Positions 1 to 8,325 of a DNA stretch of 18,337 nt are shown in pieces. Origin of the DNA: Methanobacteriota archaeon (GTDB lineage Archaea; Hydrothermarchaeota; Hydrothermarchaeia; Hydrothermarchaeales; JAADFM01); NCBI GenBank assembly GCA_013152845.1, contig JAADFM010000026.1, positions 1,232-19,568 on the forward strand, written 5' to 3'. Made by a program: the position numbers and the translations under genes. The notes beneath the pieces were generated by a model. That model had not been told where the DNA came from, searched no databases, and saw nothing but the letters and a program-made list of their open reading frames with translations. Each line of letters begins with the position of its first letter. Positions within the stretch are counted from its first letter, which is position 1.

Positions 1-155
1 GCTATCCTGTCCGCTGACTCCTTGAGGTTCTCCATCCGCCCGCTGCTCAGGTCGTCGATTACCGCGACCTCGTGGCCCTCCCCAACCAGTGCGTCCACCA
101 GGTGACTGCCTATGAAGCCCGCACCCCCTGTCACCACAACTCTCTTTGTCGCCAT
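1..155 (-). CDS. NAD-dependent epimerase/dehydratase, N-terminal part (truncated by window edge)
   Basis: Only the first 51 residues are inside the window. They start with a beta strand followed by [11 protein letters not shown] at about residues 8-18, the GxxGxxG dinucleotide-binding motif of extended short-chain dehydrogenases, and then VIDDLSSGR, which carries the acidic residue that binds the adenosine ribose. This pattern is typical of UDP-glucose 4-epimerase and dTDP-glucose 4,6-dehydratase type nucleotide-sugar enzymes; the substrate cannot be told from this part. The start is ATG at 155. A GGAGGAT ribosome site (161-167) touches the stop codon of the upstream deaminase gene, only 11 nt before the start, so the two genes are probably co-transcribed. 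Catalytic SDR residues (YxxxK) lie outside the window. Confidence 0.88.
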   Translation of the reverse strand, partial: MATKRVVVTGGAGFIGSHLVDALVGEGHEVAVIDDLSSGRMENLKESADRI

Positions 156-166
156 ATCACATCCTC

Positions 167-1477
167 CTACGTCAACCTCTCAAGCTTCCCTCCCTTCTCC
201 AGGAGGTGCTCCGTCTCCCGCGCGGCCAGCTCCAGCACCGCCCCCGGGTCCAGGGACCTCACCCGGCGCCCCTCCATGAGGATGCGCCCATCCACCATCA
301 CGGTATCCACGTCCGAGGACCTGGCGGCATATACCAGATGCGAGACCGGATTCGTGAAGGGGGTGAGGTTTGGCACCTTCGTGTTCACCAGCACTATATC
401 GGCCCTCTTGCCCACCTCCAGTGAACCGATTTCCTCCATCCCCAGGGCGCGGGCACCGCCTGCGGTGGCCATCTCCAGGACGGTCCCGGCCGGGACCGCC
501 GAGGCGTCACCGCTTGTGACCTTGTGGAGGAGGGCCGTCATCTTCATGGTCTCGAACATGTCCAGGGTATTGTTGGAGGCCGCCCCGTCGGTGGCCAGGG
601 AGACCTGGATGCCTTTGTTCAGATATTCCGGGACCGGTGCGATGCCCGCCGCAATCTTCATGTTGCTTATGGGGTTGTGGGAGACCTTGACCCCCCTCTC
701 CCTCAGGACCTCGAACTCCCTCTCCTTAGGCCAGACGCAGTGGGCCGCCACTACCTCCGGGCCAAGGAACCCTATCTTCTCCAGGTACTCGATGGGGGCC
801 AGGCCCTTCTCCCTCCTGGAGTCCTCCACCTCCTGCCGGGTCTCGGAGACGTGGATGTGGAGGCCGGTGCCCAGTCTTTCGGCCTCCTCCTTTGCGGCCA
901 CCAAGAGCTCCTCGGAACAGGTATAGGGGGCATGCGGGCCGAAGAAGACCCGGACACGGCCGGGGCGTGAGTTGTACTTCCTCACCTTCGCCCTGCCCTC
1001 CCTCATGGCCTCCTCGACGCTCGTCTCCGCCACCAGGTCGAACATGGCGTGGGAGAGGACCCCCCGGATGCCGGATTCCTCCACCGCCCGGGCCACCTCG
1101 TCCAGCTGGAAATACATATCATTGAAGGTCGTGGTCCCTCCCATGAGCATCTCCAGGCACCCCAGGAGGCTGCCGGCATAGATGTGGCGGGGCTCGAGAT
1201 TCGCCTCAAGAGGCCATATCTCCTCCTGGAGCCACTTCATCAGGGGCAGGTCGTCGGCCACCCCGCGCATGAGGGTCATGGCCAGATGGGTGTGGGTGTT
1301 CACAAGGCCCGGCATGACGATTTTACCCCGGGCGTCGATGACGTGCTCGGCCTCCCCCGCCACCCTCCGGGATATCTCCACGATACGCCCGTCCTCCACG
1401 GCCAGCGAATGGTCCTTCAGCACCCTCCCCTCCCCGTCCACGGTGACAACGGTCCCCTTCTCGATCTTGACGTCCAT
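167..1477 (-). CDS. dadD: 5'-deoxyadenosine / S-adenosylhomocysteine / 5'-methylthioadenosine deaminase (amidohydrolase)
   Basis: A 436-residue amidohydrolase of the MTA/SAH deaminase family. Members deaminate by-products of S-adenosylmethionine (SAH, MTA, 5'-deoxyadenosine) to inosyl compounds; in methanogens this is part of SAM recycling. Metal ligands expected for the family are visible: H62 and H64 (NTHTH), H209 with catalytic E212 (HIHVSET), H246 (AAHCVW) and D297 (ATDGAASNN). Length is normal. The ATG at 1477 has no ribosome site, and an A/T-rich box lies about 28 bp upstream (1501-1514), so the mRNA is probably leaderless. The gene directly precedes the truncated epimerase. The family is clear; which of the three substrates dominates cannot be read from sequence, so the symbol is tentative. 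Confidence 0.9.
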   Translation of the reverse strand: MDVKIEKGTVVTVDGEGRVLKDHSLAVEDGRIVEISRRVAGEAEHVIDARGKIVMPGLVNTHTHLAMTLMRGVADDLPLMKWLQEEIWPLEANLEPRHIYAGSLLGCLEMLMGGTTTFNDMYFQLDEVARAVEESGIRGVLSHAMFDLVAETSVEEAMREGRAKVRKYNSRPGRVRVFFGPHAPYTCSEELLVAAKEEAERLGTGLHIHVSETRQEVEDSRREKGLAPIEYLEKIGFLGPEVVAAHCVWPKEREFEVLRERGVKVSHNPISNMKIAAGIAPVPEYLNKGIQVSLATDGAASNNTLDMFETMKMTALLHKVTSGDASAVPAGTVLEMATAGGARALGMEEIGSLEVGKRADIVLVNTKVPNLTPFTNPVSHLVYAARSSDVDTVMVDGRILMEGRRVRSLDPGAVLELAARETEHLLEKGGKLERLT

Positions 1478-1500
1478 TGGGAAGGATTAAAGGATGATTG

Positions 1501-1514
1501 GATTTAATTTTTTT
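1501..1514 (-). promoter_or_regulatory. Probable TATA box of the deaminase gene
   Basis: Read on the minus strand this is AAAAAAATTAAATC in a GC-rich setting. Its centre is about 28 bp before the ATG at 1477, which places the predicted transcript start at or next to the start codon. It sits in the 42-bp gap between the deaminase and the receiver gene. Confidence 0.5.
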
Positions 1515-1519
1515 GGCCG

Positions 1520-1897
1520 CTAGCCCAGGTATTCCTCCAGGGTCTTGAATAGGGCATTGAACCTTATCGGCTTCTTTATCCCGAAATCGGCCCGGCACGC
1601 CCCCAGGTTCTCCTGGGTGAGGTACTCGTCTTTTGTGGTCAGCAGTGCCACCTTCATATTCGTGCTACCCCCCTCCTTGAGCCTCCTGCATACCTCGAAG
1701 CCGTCCATGCCCGGCATCATAACGTCCACGAGGACCAGGTCCGGGACCTCCTCCTTCACCTTCTCGAGGCACTCGAGGCCGTTGCGGGCCACGGTGACGC
1801 GGTAGCCCTCCTTCCTCAGCCTGTTCTTGAGCATATAGGTGAAAGTGGGCTCATCGTCCACAACCAACACACGGGGTATATCCTTTCCCTCTACCAT
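1520..1897 (-). CDS. Stand-alone response-regulator receiver (CheY-like)
   Basis: A 125-residue protein that is one receiver domain with no output domain. Visible landmarks are the acidic pair D14/D15 (VVDDEP), phosphoacceptor D58 (LVDVMMPGMDG), the conserved threonine in LLTT at about 87-88, and K109 (GIKKP). Such proteins take phosphate from a histidine kinase and act by binding a partner. No kinase, CheA or target is in the window, so the pathway is unknown. The ATG at 1897 follows a GGAGGGT ribosome site (1903-1909) with 5-nt spacing, and a TATA box at 1934-1944 gives it its own promoter. It is not obviously part of the hdrA-mvhD unit upstream. Confidence 0.92.
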   Translation of the reverse strand: MVEGKDIPRVLVVDDEPTFTYMLKNRLRKEGYRVTVARNGLECLEKVKEEVPDLVLVDVMMPGMDGFEVCRRLKEGGSTNMKVALLTTKDEYLTQENLGACRADFGIKKPIRFNALFKTLEEYLG

Positions 1898-1933
1898 GGC
1901 GGACCCTCCGGCCCCGTTACTATATCAATCCCT

Positions 1934-1944
1934 GGATATATAAC
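1934..1944 (-). promoter_or_regulatory. Probable TATA box of the receiver gene
   Basis: Minus-strand GTTATATATCC, centred about 42 bp before the ATG at 1897. This predicts a leader of about 13 nt that includes the GGAGGGT ribosome site. It begins at the very end of mvhD. Confidence 0.5.
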
Positions 1945-2358
1945 TCATTCGGTTCTCAAGGGGCTCGGCCCCAGTTTCTTAATCCTCTCGTTGAACTCCT
2001 CCATGGTCTTGGCGAATATCTCCCCCTCGGAGGCCGATACCCACTTCAGCATCAGCCTGTCCTTCTCGATGCCGAGGTCCTCCAGGATGTCCTTGACGAA
2101 CCGGATCCTCTTCTCTGCCTTGTAGTTCCCGGAGACGTAATGGCAGTCCCCGTAGTGGCACCCCCCGATGAAGACCCCGTCGGCCCCCTTTGCGAATGCC
2201 TTCAGGATGAAGGCCGGGTCTATCCTTGCGGTGCACATAATCCTGATAATCCGTATGGGGGTGGGGTACTGCATCCTGGAGGTCCCTGCCAGGTCGGCCC
2301 CTGCATAGCAGCACCAGTTGCAGAGGAACCCCAGTATCTTGGGCTCGAACTCCGTCAT
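1945..2358 (-). CDS. mvhD: F420-non-reducing hydrogenase iron-sulfur subunit D (MvhD family)
   Basis: A 137-residue protein with the full MvhD pattern: [12 protein letters not shown] near the N-terminus (C13, C16, C17), IMCTARID (C42), and [10 protein letters not shown] (C67, C72), cysteines that bind a [2Fe-2S] cluster. In methanogens MvhD passes electrons from a hydrogenase or formate dehydrogenase to HdrA for flavin-based electron bifurcation. Its ATG (2356-2358) overlaps the hdrA stop codon as ATGA, so the two are translationally coupled and their products probably form a complex. No hydrogenase large or small subunit, HdrB or HdrC is adjacent; the electron donor must be encoded elsewhere. 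Confidence 0.95.
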   Translation of the reverse strand: MTEFEPKILGFLCNWCCYAGADLAGTSRMQYPTPIRIIRIMCTARIDPAFILKAFAKGADGVFIGGCHYGDCHYVSGNYKAEKRIRFVKDILEDLGIEKDRLMLKWVSASEGEIFAKTMEEFNERIKKLGPSPLRTE

Positions 2359-4343
2359 CCCCCCGCCTCCTGGAGCCCTTCCTCGAAGGCGGCGTCAATC
2401 TGGGCATATATCTGCTCGTCGGTGAAGTGCCTCACCTGCATGGCGCCCGTGGGGCAGGCCCCGGCACATGCCCCGCAGCCCTTGCAGAGGGCCTCGTTGA
2501 CGGTGGCCTTCCTCTCCTTTATCTCGATGACGCCGAAATCGCATACCTTCTCGCATATCCTGCACCCGATGCACTTCTCAGAGTCCACCACCGCCACGAT
2601 GGCCTCCACCTCCACCTCGCCCTTGGCCATGGGGATGGCGGCCCTTGCGGCAGCGGCACTGGCCTGGGCCACGGTATCCGGGATGTCCTTGGGCCCCTGG
2701 CAGGTCCCGGCCAGGTAGACCCCGTCGGTGAGGGTATCCACGGGCCTCAGTTTCGGGTGGGCCTCCAGCAGGAACCCGTCGGCACCCCGGGATATCCTGA
2801 ACAGCTGGGATATGTCCTCGATATCCCCGGTGGGTTCCATGCCCACCGAGAGGACCACCAGGTCCAGGTCCACCTCCAGTGGCTCGCCCAGGAGGGTGTC
2901 CTCCACCCTGACCACCAGGTCCTTTGTCTTGGGGTCCTGGACCACCTCCGAGGGCCGGCCCCGGATGAACTTGATGCCGTACTCATCCTGGGCGATCTTG
3001 TAGAACTCCTCGTAGCCCTTGCCGAAGGCCCGGATGTCCATGTAGAAGATGTAGACCTCGGCCTCTGGGTGCTTCTCCTTGTAGAGGCGGGCATTCTTGA
3101 TGGCGTACATGCAACAGACCCGGGAGCAGTACTGGTTGGTCCTCTCGTCCCTTGAGCCCACACACTGGATGAACCCGATGCTATGGGGCTCCCTGCCGTC
3201 GGAGGGGCGCAGGAGCTTGCCCCCGGTGGGACCGGAGGCGTTTATCAAGCGCTCGAACTCCATGGCGTTTATCACGTTGTCATAGCGGCCGTAGCCATAC
3301 TCCTCCTTGCGCGCGGCATCGAATATCTCGTAGCCGGTGGCCACTATGATGGTACCTACCTCCAGGGTCACTATCTCTGGCTCCTGATCGAAGTCGATGG
3401 CATCGGCGTCACAGACGTTCTCGCACATGCCGCATCCCACGCAGGCCTCCATGTCGATGGTATGGATCAGAGGCACGGCCTGGGGGAAGGGCACGTAGGC
3501 GGCCTTTCTGGCCCCGAGGCCATAGTTGAACTCCGAGGGCACCTCGATGGGGCAGTTCTCCGCACACAGCCCGCAGCCAGTGCACTCCTCCTCCTTTATG
3601 AACTTAGGTTTCTTCTCGACTTTTACGGTGAAGTTGCCAATGAAGCCCTGGACGGCCTTAACCTCGGCATAGGTGATGAGCTCGATGTTGGGATGCCGGT
3701 CGGCATCCACCATCTTGGGTGTCAGGATGCACGCCGAGCAGTCCATGGTCGGGAAGGTCTTGTCCAGCTGGGCCATCTTGCCCCCGATGGTCGGGCTCTT
3801 CTCCACCAGGTAGACCTTGAACCCCTGGTCCGCCAGGTCCAGGCTGGCCTGGATGCCTGCCACGCCCCCGCCCACCACCAGGGCCTTCTTCTCCACCGGG
3901 ACCCTGGGGTTCTCCTGGGGGGTGAGGAGCTTGGTCCTGGCCACCGACATCCTCACCAGGTCCTTGGCCTTCTCGGTGGCCTTCTCGGGTTCCCTCATGT
4001 GGACCCAGGAGCACTGCTCCCGGATGTTGGCCATGTCCACGAGGTAGGGATTGATGCCCCCCTCCTTGGCCGCCAGGCGGAATGTGGGCTCGTGCATCCT
4101 CGGTGAGCAGCAGGCCACAACGACCCGGTCGACCTTCCCGCTCTCGATATCGTCCTTTATCTCCTGCTGGCCCGGGGCGGAGCACATGTACTTGTTGTCC
4201 TTGGAGACCGTCACCCCTTCCAGGGTCTTGGCGTAATCCCTGACCTCCTCAACGTCCACCACGCCGGCGATGTTGACGCCGCAGTGGCAGACATAGACGC
4301 CCACCTTGGGGTCCTCATTTGCCTCTTTCTTCTCCTGCGCCAT
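2355..4343 (-). CDS. hdrA: CoB-CoM heterodisulfide reductase subunit A (HdrA)
   Basis: About 662 residues, the normal HdrA length. HdrA is the FAD-containing, iron-sulfur-rich core that splits electron pairs between ferredoxin and a disulfide-reducing partner. Visible in order (counting one extra residue from a GTG at 4346): N-terminal Cys set (C20, C22, C55, C79, C80); FAD site GGGVAG (159-164) with MDCSAC (C203, C206); CxxCxxCxxxC at 255-265 and at 302-312; the inserted cluster C395, C407, C411, C412; and two C-terminal [4Fe-4S] motifs at 592-602 and 621-631. No selenocysteine or missing ligand is seen. ATG at 4343 is preferred over GTG at 4346 because GGAGG (4350-4354) lies 6 nt from it. 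It forms an overlapping pair with mvhD and is divergent from the aldehyde oxidoreductase. HdrBC is absent, so the acceptor may differ from CoM-S-S-CoB. Confidence 0.95.
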   Translation of the reverse strand: MAQEKKEANEDPKVGVYVCHCGVNIAGVVDVEEVRDYAKTLEGVTVSKDNKYMCSAPGQQEIKDDIESGKVDRVVVACCSPRMHEPTFRLAAKEGGINPYLVDMANIREQCSWVHMREPEKATEKAKDLVRMSVARTKLLTPQENPRVPVEKKALVVGGGVAGIQASLDLADQGFKVYLVEKSPTIGGKMAQLDKTFPTMDCSACILTPKMVDADRHPNIELITYAEVKAVQGFIGNFTVKVEKKPKFIKEEECTGCGLCAENCPIEVPSEFNYGLGARKAAYVPFPQAVPLIHTIDMEACVGCGMCENVCDADAIDFDQEPEIVTLEVGTIIVATGYEIFDAARKEEYGYGRYDNVINAMEFERLINASGPTGGKLLRPSDGREPHSIGFIQCVGSRDERTNQYCSRVCCMYAIKNARLYKEKHPEAEVYIFYMDIRAFGKGYEEFYKIAQDEYGIKFIRGRPSEVVQDPKTKDLVVRVEDTLLGEPLEVDLDLVVLSVGMEPTGDIEDISQLFRISRGADGFLLEAHPKLRPVDTLTDGVYLAGTCQGPKDIPDTVAQASAAAARAAIPMAKGEVEVEAIVAVVDSEKCIGCRICEKVCDFGVIEIKERKATVNEALCKGCGACAGACPTGAMQVRHFTDEQIYAQIDAAFEEGLQEAGG

Positions 4344-4377
4344 CACGGGCCTCCAAAAACTTCATGATTTTTAATGT

Positions 4378-4418
4378 AGGACTAACTTAGGACTTAACGT
4401 CAGAATAGTTTATAACTT
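4378..4418 (-). promoter_or_regulatory. hdrA promoter with a tandem 11-bp repeat
   Basis: A minus-strand TATA element (TTATAAAC, about 4408-4415) predicts a transcript start near 4385. Between it and the gene lie two adjacent similar 11-mers on the minus strand, GTTAAGTCCTA and AGTTAGTCCTA (about 4378-4399), identical at 8 of 11 positions. They cover the expected start site, so they could be an operator for a repressor. No regulator is identified; this is inference from position and repetition only. Confidence 0.35.
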
Positions 4419-4465
4419 TTTCCCGGATTTTTTTCGCAGGCATGCGGCCTTCCCAGGCCCAAAGG

Positions 4466-4473
4466 TTTTATAG
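4466..4473 (+). promoter_or_regulatory. Probable TATA box of the aldehyde oxidoreductase gene
   Basis: TTTTATAG, centred about 25 bp before the ATG at 4495, predicting a leaderless or nearly leaderless mRNA. A short inverted repeat (GGAG, ataat, CCTCC) at about 4480-4493 separates it from the start codon. Confidence 0.5.
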
Positions 4474-4494
4474 CCCGCAGGAGATAATCCTCCC

Positions 4495-6156
4495 ATGGAG
4501 TTCTCCGTCCTGGACGTGGACCTGGAGAAGCGGAAAATCCGGTCCAGGGACCTCTCCGGGCTCCTCCCGGACTATATCGGCGGCAAGGGCCTGGGCACCA
4601 AGCTGCTCTACGACGAGCTGCCACCCGGCACCGACCCCCTCTCGCCCGAGAACATCCTCATCTTCATGGCCGGTCCTCTCTCCGGCACCCCGGCCCCCAT
4701 GTCAGGGCGGATGTCAGCAGTCTCCAGGTCGCCCCTCACCGGCGCCATCTGCGATTCCCACTGCGGCGGGTACTTCGCCTACCAGATGCGGAAGGCCGGG
4801 ATAGGGGGGATGATTTTCAGGGGGAGGTCTCCCGAGCCCGTCTACCTGCGCATCCAGGACGGGGATGCCGTCCTCGAAGATGCAAGTGACCTCTGGGGCC
4901 TGGACACCAGGGAGACCGAGGACGTCCTCAAGGACGACAGGGCCACACGGGTCATATCCATAGGGAAGGCAGGAGAGAACCTGGTGCGGTTCGCCTCCAT
5001 CATCCACGACGGGCACCGGGCATTTGGTCGGGGCGGGCTGGGGGCGGTCATGGGCTCAAAGAACCTCAAAGCGGTGGTGGCAAGGGGCGCCGGGCGGGTG
5101 CCGGTCCACGACCCGGAGGGCCTGAAAAAGGTGTCCAGGAGGTGCTACGCCCTCCTGGCGGAGCATCCCACCACCGGCAGGGTACTGCGCCGCTATGGCA
5201 CGCCCAACGTGCTCAACATCGTCAATGCGCAGGGGAGGCTGCCCACCAGGTACTTCAGCGCCGGCTCCTTCGAAGGCGCCGAGGCCGTCTCCGGGGAGGA
5301 GATGGAGGGCCACATCGTGGGGCACTACGGGTGCTTCGGGTGTCCGGTGAGGTGCGGGAAGACCGTCGAGGTCCGGGGTGTCAGGAGCCGCAGCCTGGAA
5401 TACGAGACCATCTTCGCCTTCGGTCCCCTGTGCGGCAACGACGACCTGGAGACCGTGGCCCGGGCCAACGAGCTCTGCAACGCCCACGGCATGGACACCA
5501 TCTCCTGCGGCTCTGCGGTGGCCTACTTCATCGCCCTGGCCGGGAAGGGCCTGGTGGACTGGGACATCACCTGGGGGGACAGGGAGAAAATCCTCGAGCT
5601 CGTGGAACTCACGGCCGGGAGGGAGGGCCCGGGGGACCTCCTGGCGGAAGGGGTCAAGGGGATGGCCGAGAAGACAGGGGACAGGGACGCCGTCCATGTC
5701 AAGGGCATGGAGCTGCCGGGCTACGACCCCAGGGGGACCTACGGCCTGGGCCTGGCCTATGCCACCTCCAACCGGGGGGCGTGCCACCTCCGGGGGCCTG
5801 TCTACATCGAGGAGCTCCTCACCAGTGACCTCAAACCCGGGGAGACCGCAGGCAAGGCGGCCCGGGTGAAACACCTCCAGGACCTCCACGCCGCCATCGA
5901 CTCCATGGGCATCTGCAAGTTCACGGCCCGGGCACTGACCGCCGATGACTACGCAGACCTCCTGGGTGCCGCAACAGGCATCGCCTTCACCGGGGATGAC
6001 ATCCTGGCAGCCGGGGAGGCAATCTTCAACCTGGAGCGGGCCTTCAACCTCCGGGAGGGGTTCGGCAGGGAGGACGACGTCCTCCCGGTGCGGCTTCGTG
6101 AAGAGGTAAACGAGGAACTGCTCCGGGAGTACTATGCCCTCAGGGGCTGGGACTGA
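4495..6156 (+). CDS. Tungsten-type aldehyde:ferredoxin oxidoreductase
   Basis: A 553-residue AOR-family enzyme. The family uses a tungsten (or molybdenum) bis-pyranopterin and one [4Fe-4S] cluster to oxidise aldehydes to acids with reduction of ferredoxin. Cluster ligands fit the family: C280, C283 and C287 in GCFGCPVRC, and C474 in MGICKF near the C-terminus. The N-terminal region has the family's IGGKGLGTKLLYDELP (28-43) and GRMSAVSRSPLTG (71-83). It is a little shorter than the roughly 600-residue Pyrococcus enzyme. The substrate cannot be deduced. It is divergent from hdrA, which also exchanges electrons with ferredoxin in known complexes, and its last 17 bp overlap the convergent nucleotidyltransferase gene. 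No ferredoxin-like partner subunit is adjacent. Confidence 0.93.
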   Translation: MEFSVLDVDLEKRKIRSRDLSGLLPDYIGGKGLGTKLLYDELPPGTDPLSPENILIFMAGPLSGTPAPMSGRMSAVSRSPLTGAICDSHCGGYFAYQMRKAGIGGMIFRGRSPEPVYLRIQDGDAVLEDASDLWGLDTRETEDVLKDDRATRVISIGKAGENLVRFASIIHDGHRAFGRGGLGAVMGSKNLKAVVARGAGRVPVHDPEGLKKVSRRCYALLAEHPTTGRVLRRYGTPNVLNIVNAQGRLPTRYFSAGSFEGAEAVSGEEMEGHIVGHYGCFGCPVRCGKTVEVRGVRSRSLEYETIFAFGPLCGNDDLETVARANELCNAHGMDTISCGSAVAYFIALAGKGLVDWDITWGDREKILELVELTAGREGPGDLLAEGVKGMAEKTGDRDAVHVKGMELPGYDPRGTYGLGLAYATSNRGACHLRGPVYIEELLTSDLKPGETAGKAARVKHLQDLHAAIDSMGICKFTARALTADDYADLLGAATGIAFTGDDILAAGEAIFNLERAFNLREGFGREDDVLPVRLREEVNEELLREYYALRGWD

Positions 6157-7144
6157 CCACCTTGATGTACTCCCCCTCGGCCTCCCTGGTGGTGCCCACC
6201 ACGATGCGGAAGGTGTTCCTCCTGCCCCGCACCTCCTCCAGGTAGCCCTGGACCTCTATCTTCTCGCCCTCTCTGGCCTGGCCCGCATAGGTGTGGGTGA
6301 ATGAGACCACCTCGGAGACCCGGCGGTCCCTGGCCGCAACCCCGTAGACCGATGGGGAATCGAAGGAGTAGGCGGCATCGGTGACGGTGCATACCATCTT
6401 GACCTCCTTGCCCCTGATATAGGCCTCCTCGCCGTAGACCCCCTGGATCTCGTCCCAGTCCCTCACCATGAGGATGTCGAAGGGCGTATCCCCTACGGCG
6501 GCCTTGTGGTACTTGCGCTGCTCGTGCCAGAGGAACTCCTCGAAACTCAGGGCCGGGACACCCGGGAACCTCTTCTCGTATGCTGTCATCCACTCCTCCT
6601 CGGTGAGGGGGCGGATGAGCTCGCCCTCCCTGTACTCTTCAAGGAGCTCCTGGAGCAGCTCGCGGGCCTCCTGGTGGCTGTCCCTGCCGTAGACCACGAA
6701 ATCGATGTCCGAGGACCCGCCCTCAAGGCCCAGAAGCAGGGAGCCGGTGACCCCCTTCTTCTCCGGGGGTATGTCCTCCAGGACCTCCGAGAGCTCGGCT
6801 GCCTGCTCCTCCACGGGGTTCCCGGGCTCCTGGACTATCCTGGCCAGGGCGTCCTGGGGGCGGTAGATGCGCTCGACCCGGTCCAGGGGGACGCCCTGGA
6901 GCATCCCGCCGGTCACGTCAGAATAGAAGAGGTAGTCCGGGTGGTTCTTTTCCAGCCAGTCGAAGGACAGGGCCGTGGAAGCAACCTTCCGGTAGGCCCT
7001 GCCGTCCTTTACCCTCTCCCCGGAAGGGTCGGGATAGTACCTCAAAAAGGCAATGTACCTGTCCGGGGGGTGGACGTAGGAGACCGCAGAGAATATGAGT
7101 CCGTCGGTGGTCTCGATGAAATCCCTTGTCCTCACAGCTTCCAT
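6140..7144 (-). CDS. Predicted archaeal nucleotidyltransferase (COG1665-like) with C-terminal OB-like domain
   Basis: Taken from ATG 7144 the protein has 334 residues; a longer reading from TTG 7207 would cross the promoter and add a poor N-terminus. The polymerase-beta-type nucleotidyltransferase signature is present: G134-S135, then D146-x-D148 (SSDIDFVVYG), and a third acidic residue D223 (PFDILMV). The N-terminal 130 residues (TRDFIET, SAVSYVHPPDRYIAFLRYYP) resemble an archaeal family annotated only as predicted nucleotidyltransferase. Residues about 248-334 look like a small beta-barrel with KIEVQGYLEEV, as in OB-folds. Substrate and role are unknown. The TATA palindrome 26 bp upstream, shared with the divergent lipoprotein gene, predicts a leaderless mRNA. 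The 3' end overlaps the oxidoreductase gene by 17 bp, tail to tail. Confidence 0.82.
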   Translation of the reverse strand: MEAVRTRDFIETTDGLIFSAVSYVHPPDRYIAFLRYYPDPSGERVKDGRAYRKVASTALSFDWLEKNHPDYLFYSDVTGGMLQGVPLDRVERIYRPQDALARIVQEPGNPVEEQAAELSEVLEDIPPEKKGVTGSLLLGLEGGSSDIDFVVYGRDSHQEARELLQELLEEYREGELIRPLTEEEWMTAYEKRFPGVPALSFEEFLWHEQRKYHKAAVGDTPFDILMVRDWDEIQGVYGEEAYIRGKEVKMVCTVTDAAYSFDSPSVYGVAARDRRVSEVVSFTHTYAGQAREGEKIEVQGYLEEVRGRRNTFRIVVGTTREAEGEYIKVVSPSP

Positions 7145-7165
7145 GTGTCCCTTACCTACATCCTG

Positions 7166-7175
7166 TTTTATAAAA
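7166..7175. promoter_or_regulatory. Shared palindromic TATA box for two divergent genes
   Basis: TTTTATAAAA is a perfect 10-bp palindrome in the 62-bp gap between the nucleotidyltransferase (ATG 7144, minus) and the lipoprotein (ATG 7207, plus). Its centre is about 26 bp from the minus start codon and 36 bp from the plus one, the right spacing for transcription in both directions. No other T/A-rich box exists in the gap. Confidence 0.55.
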
Positions 7176-7206
7176 ATGTCGATGTTAAAGCCGCCCGAAT
7201 CCTGCA

Positions 7207-8289
7207 ATGAGGCGCCTCGTTCTTTTGACCATCCTCTTCCTCCTCGCCGGATGCCTGGGCCAGGAGGGGCCGGAGACCGTCACCATCCAGGACGTGATTT
7301 CCGACCCGGGAGGCTATACGGCCAGGGAGGTGCTCATAAAGGGGGTGACGGTAGAGGACATGGTGGTACTCCGGCAGGGGGTGGTCCTCATCAGGATGGT
7401 GGACTCCTCCGGTGCCAGGCTCTCGGGGATATACACCGGGAACCTCTATCCCGTGGCCCCCGGGGATGCCGCAAGTTTTGCGGGGGTGATAAAGCCCCAG
7501 GAAGCCCTCGGGGGCGTCCACCTCGGGGCGCCGGTATTCATGGACATCACCATGATAAAGGACGTTGCCGTTGGAGGGGGCATCCCGTCGCCGCCCGGAA
7601 CGCCCGCACCCCTGGCGTCCCAGAACCCCACCATCGCCCAGATTATCGAGAACGCCCAGGCCCTGGTGGACCAGGAGGTCGGCATATTCGGGACCGTCAC
7701 CGATGTGGGCACCGTGGCCCACGGGGCCGAGACCCCCCTGAACTTCCTGGTGGTGGATGACGGTACCGGCCAGATAAAAGTCTATGCCCCGCAGTCACAG
7801 GTAGGCGTCGGCGACACCGTGGCGGTGAGGGGTGCGGTCTCCCTGGAGTTCGGGGAGGTGGCCATCCTTGCAGGGCAGGTGGTCCTCGCCTCGGGGAGCT
7901 CCTCGGTCCACGGGACCAGCGGCGGCGGTGGGGAGGCCGCCGTGAAACCCGGGGAGGTGGCCAGGCTGGAAGACGGGTATACCGTGGAGGAGCTCATCAC
8001 CGGCAGGAGTGCTCTGGACGGTCAGGAGGTCAGGGTCAGGGGCAAGGTGGTGAAGGTCTCGGGGCAGATAACGGTCCCGGACATAGAGGGCAGCTTCTGG
8101 TTCCACATCCAGGACGGGACCGGGGACCCTGCCCAGGGGACAAACGACCTGACGGTGACCTATTCAGGGGAGCCGGGGGTGAGTGTCGGGGATATCGTGG
8201 TGGTGACGGGCACACTTAAGGCCGATGTGGAGCTTGCGGCCGGCTACCATTTCGACGCCCTACTCACCGGGGCCACGGTGGAGAAGTAG
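7207..8289 (+). CDS. Secreted lipoprotein with three OB-like beta-barrel repeats
   Basis: A 360-residue protein with a short lipoprotein signal peptide: RR, a hydrophobic core, and the lipobox LAGC with C16 as the lipidated residue, so it should be anchored outside the cytoplasmic membrane. The mature part is nearly all beta and shows three related segments, about 24-122, 138-225 and 254-358, each with an opening like 'VQDVI...G..V.IKGVV' and an end like 'VGDTVAVRGAV' or 'VGDIVVVTGTL'. These are OB-fold hallmarks; the second and third also contain DDGTGQIKVY and QDGTGD. The linkers are rich in Pro, Gly, Ser and Ala. Extracytoplasmic OB-folds may bind oligosaccharides, heme or nucleic acids; I cannot choose. 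No ribosome site; the leader is predicted to be about 10 nt. MscS follows 36 bp later with its own TATA box. Confidence 0.8.
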   Translation: MRRLVLLTILFLLAGCLGQEGPETVTIQDVISDPGGYTAREVLIKGVTVEDMVVLRQGVVLIRMVDSSGARLSGIYTGNLYPVAPGDAASFAGVIKPQEALGGVHLGAPVFMDITMIKDVAVGGGIPSPPGTPAPLASQNPTIAQIIENAQALVDQEVGIFGTVTDVGTVAHGAETPLNFLVVDDGTGQIKVYAPQSQVGVGDTVAVRGAVSLEFGEVAILAGQVVLASGSSSVHGTSGGGGEAAVKPGEVARLEDGYTVEELITGRSALDGQEVRVRGKVVKVSGQITVPDIEGSFWFHIQDGTGDPAQGTNDLTVTYSGEPGVSVGDIVVVTGTLKADVELAAGYHFDALLTGATVEK

Positions 8290-8292
8290 GGA

Positions 8293-8302
8293 AAGTTTTT
8301 TA
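8293..8302 (+). promoter_or_regulatory. Probable TATA box of mscS
   Basis: AAGTTTTTTA immediately after the lipoprotein stop codon, centred about 28 bp before the ATG at 8326. A GGAGG at 8309-8313 is 12 nt from the ATG, too far for a normal ribosome site, so leaderless initiation is the simpler reading. Confidence 0.45.
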
Positions 8303-8325
8303 CCACCCGGAGGTTTTCTAGTATC

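Noticed and set aside
3183..4106. Open frame antisense to hdrA (307 codons)
   Set aside because: Composition is Gly/His/Leu-rich without motifs, and the opposite strand encodes HdrA with every cluster ligand in place.
5056..5889. Open frame antisense to the aldehyde oxidoreductase (277 codons)
   Set aside because: Low-complexity Pro/Gly/His/Val composition opposite a convincing AOR gene.
7145..7207. TTG start at 7207 for the nucleotidyltransferase
   Set aside because: It would place the shared TATA palindrome inside the coding region and add 21 residues without family resemblance; ATG 7144 fits better.
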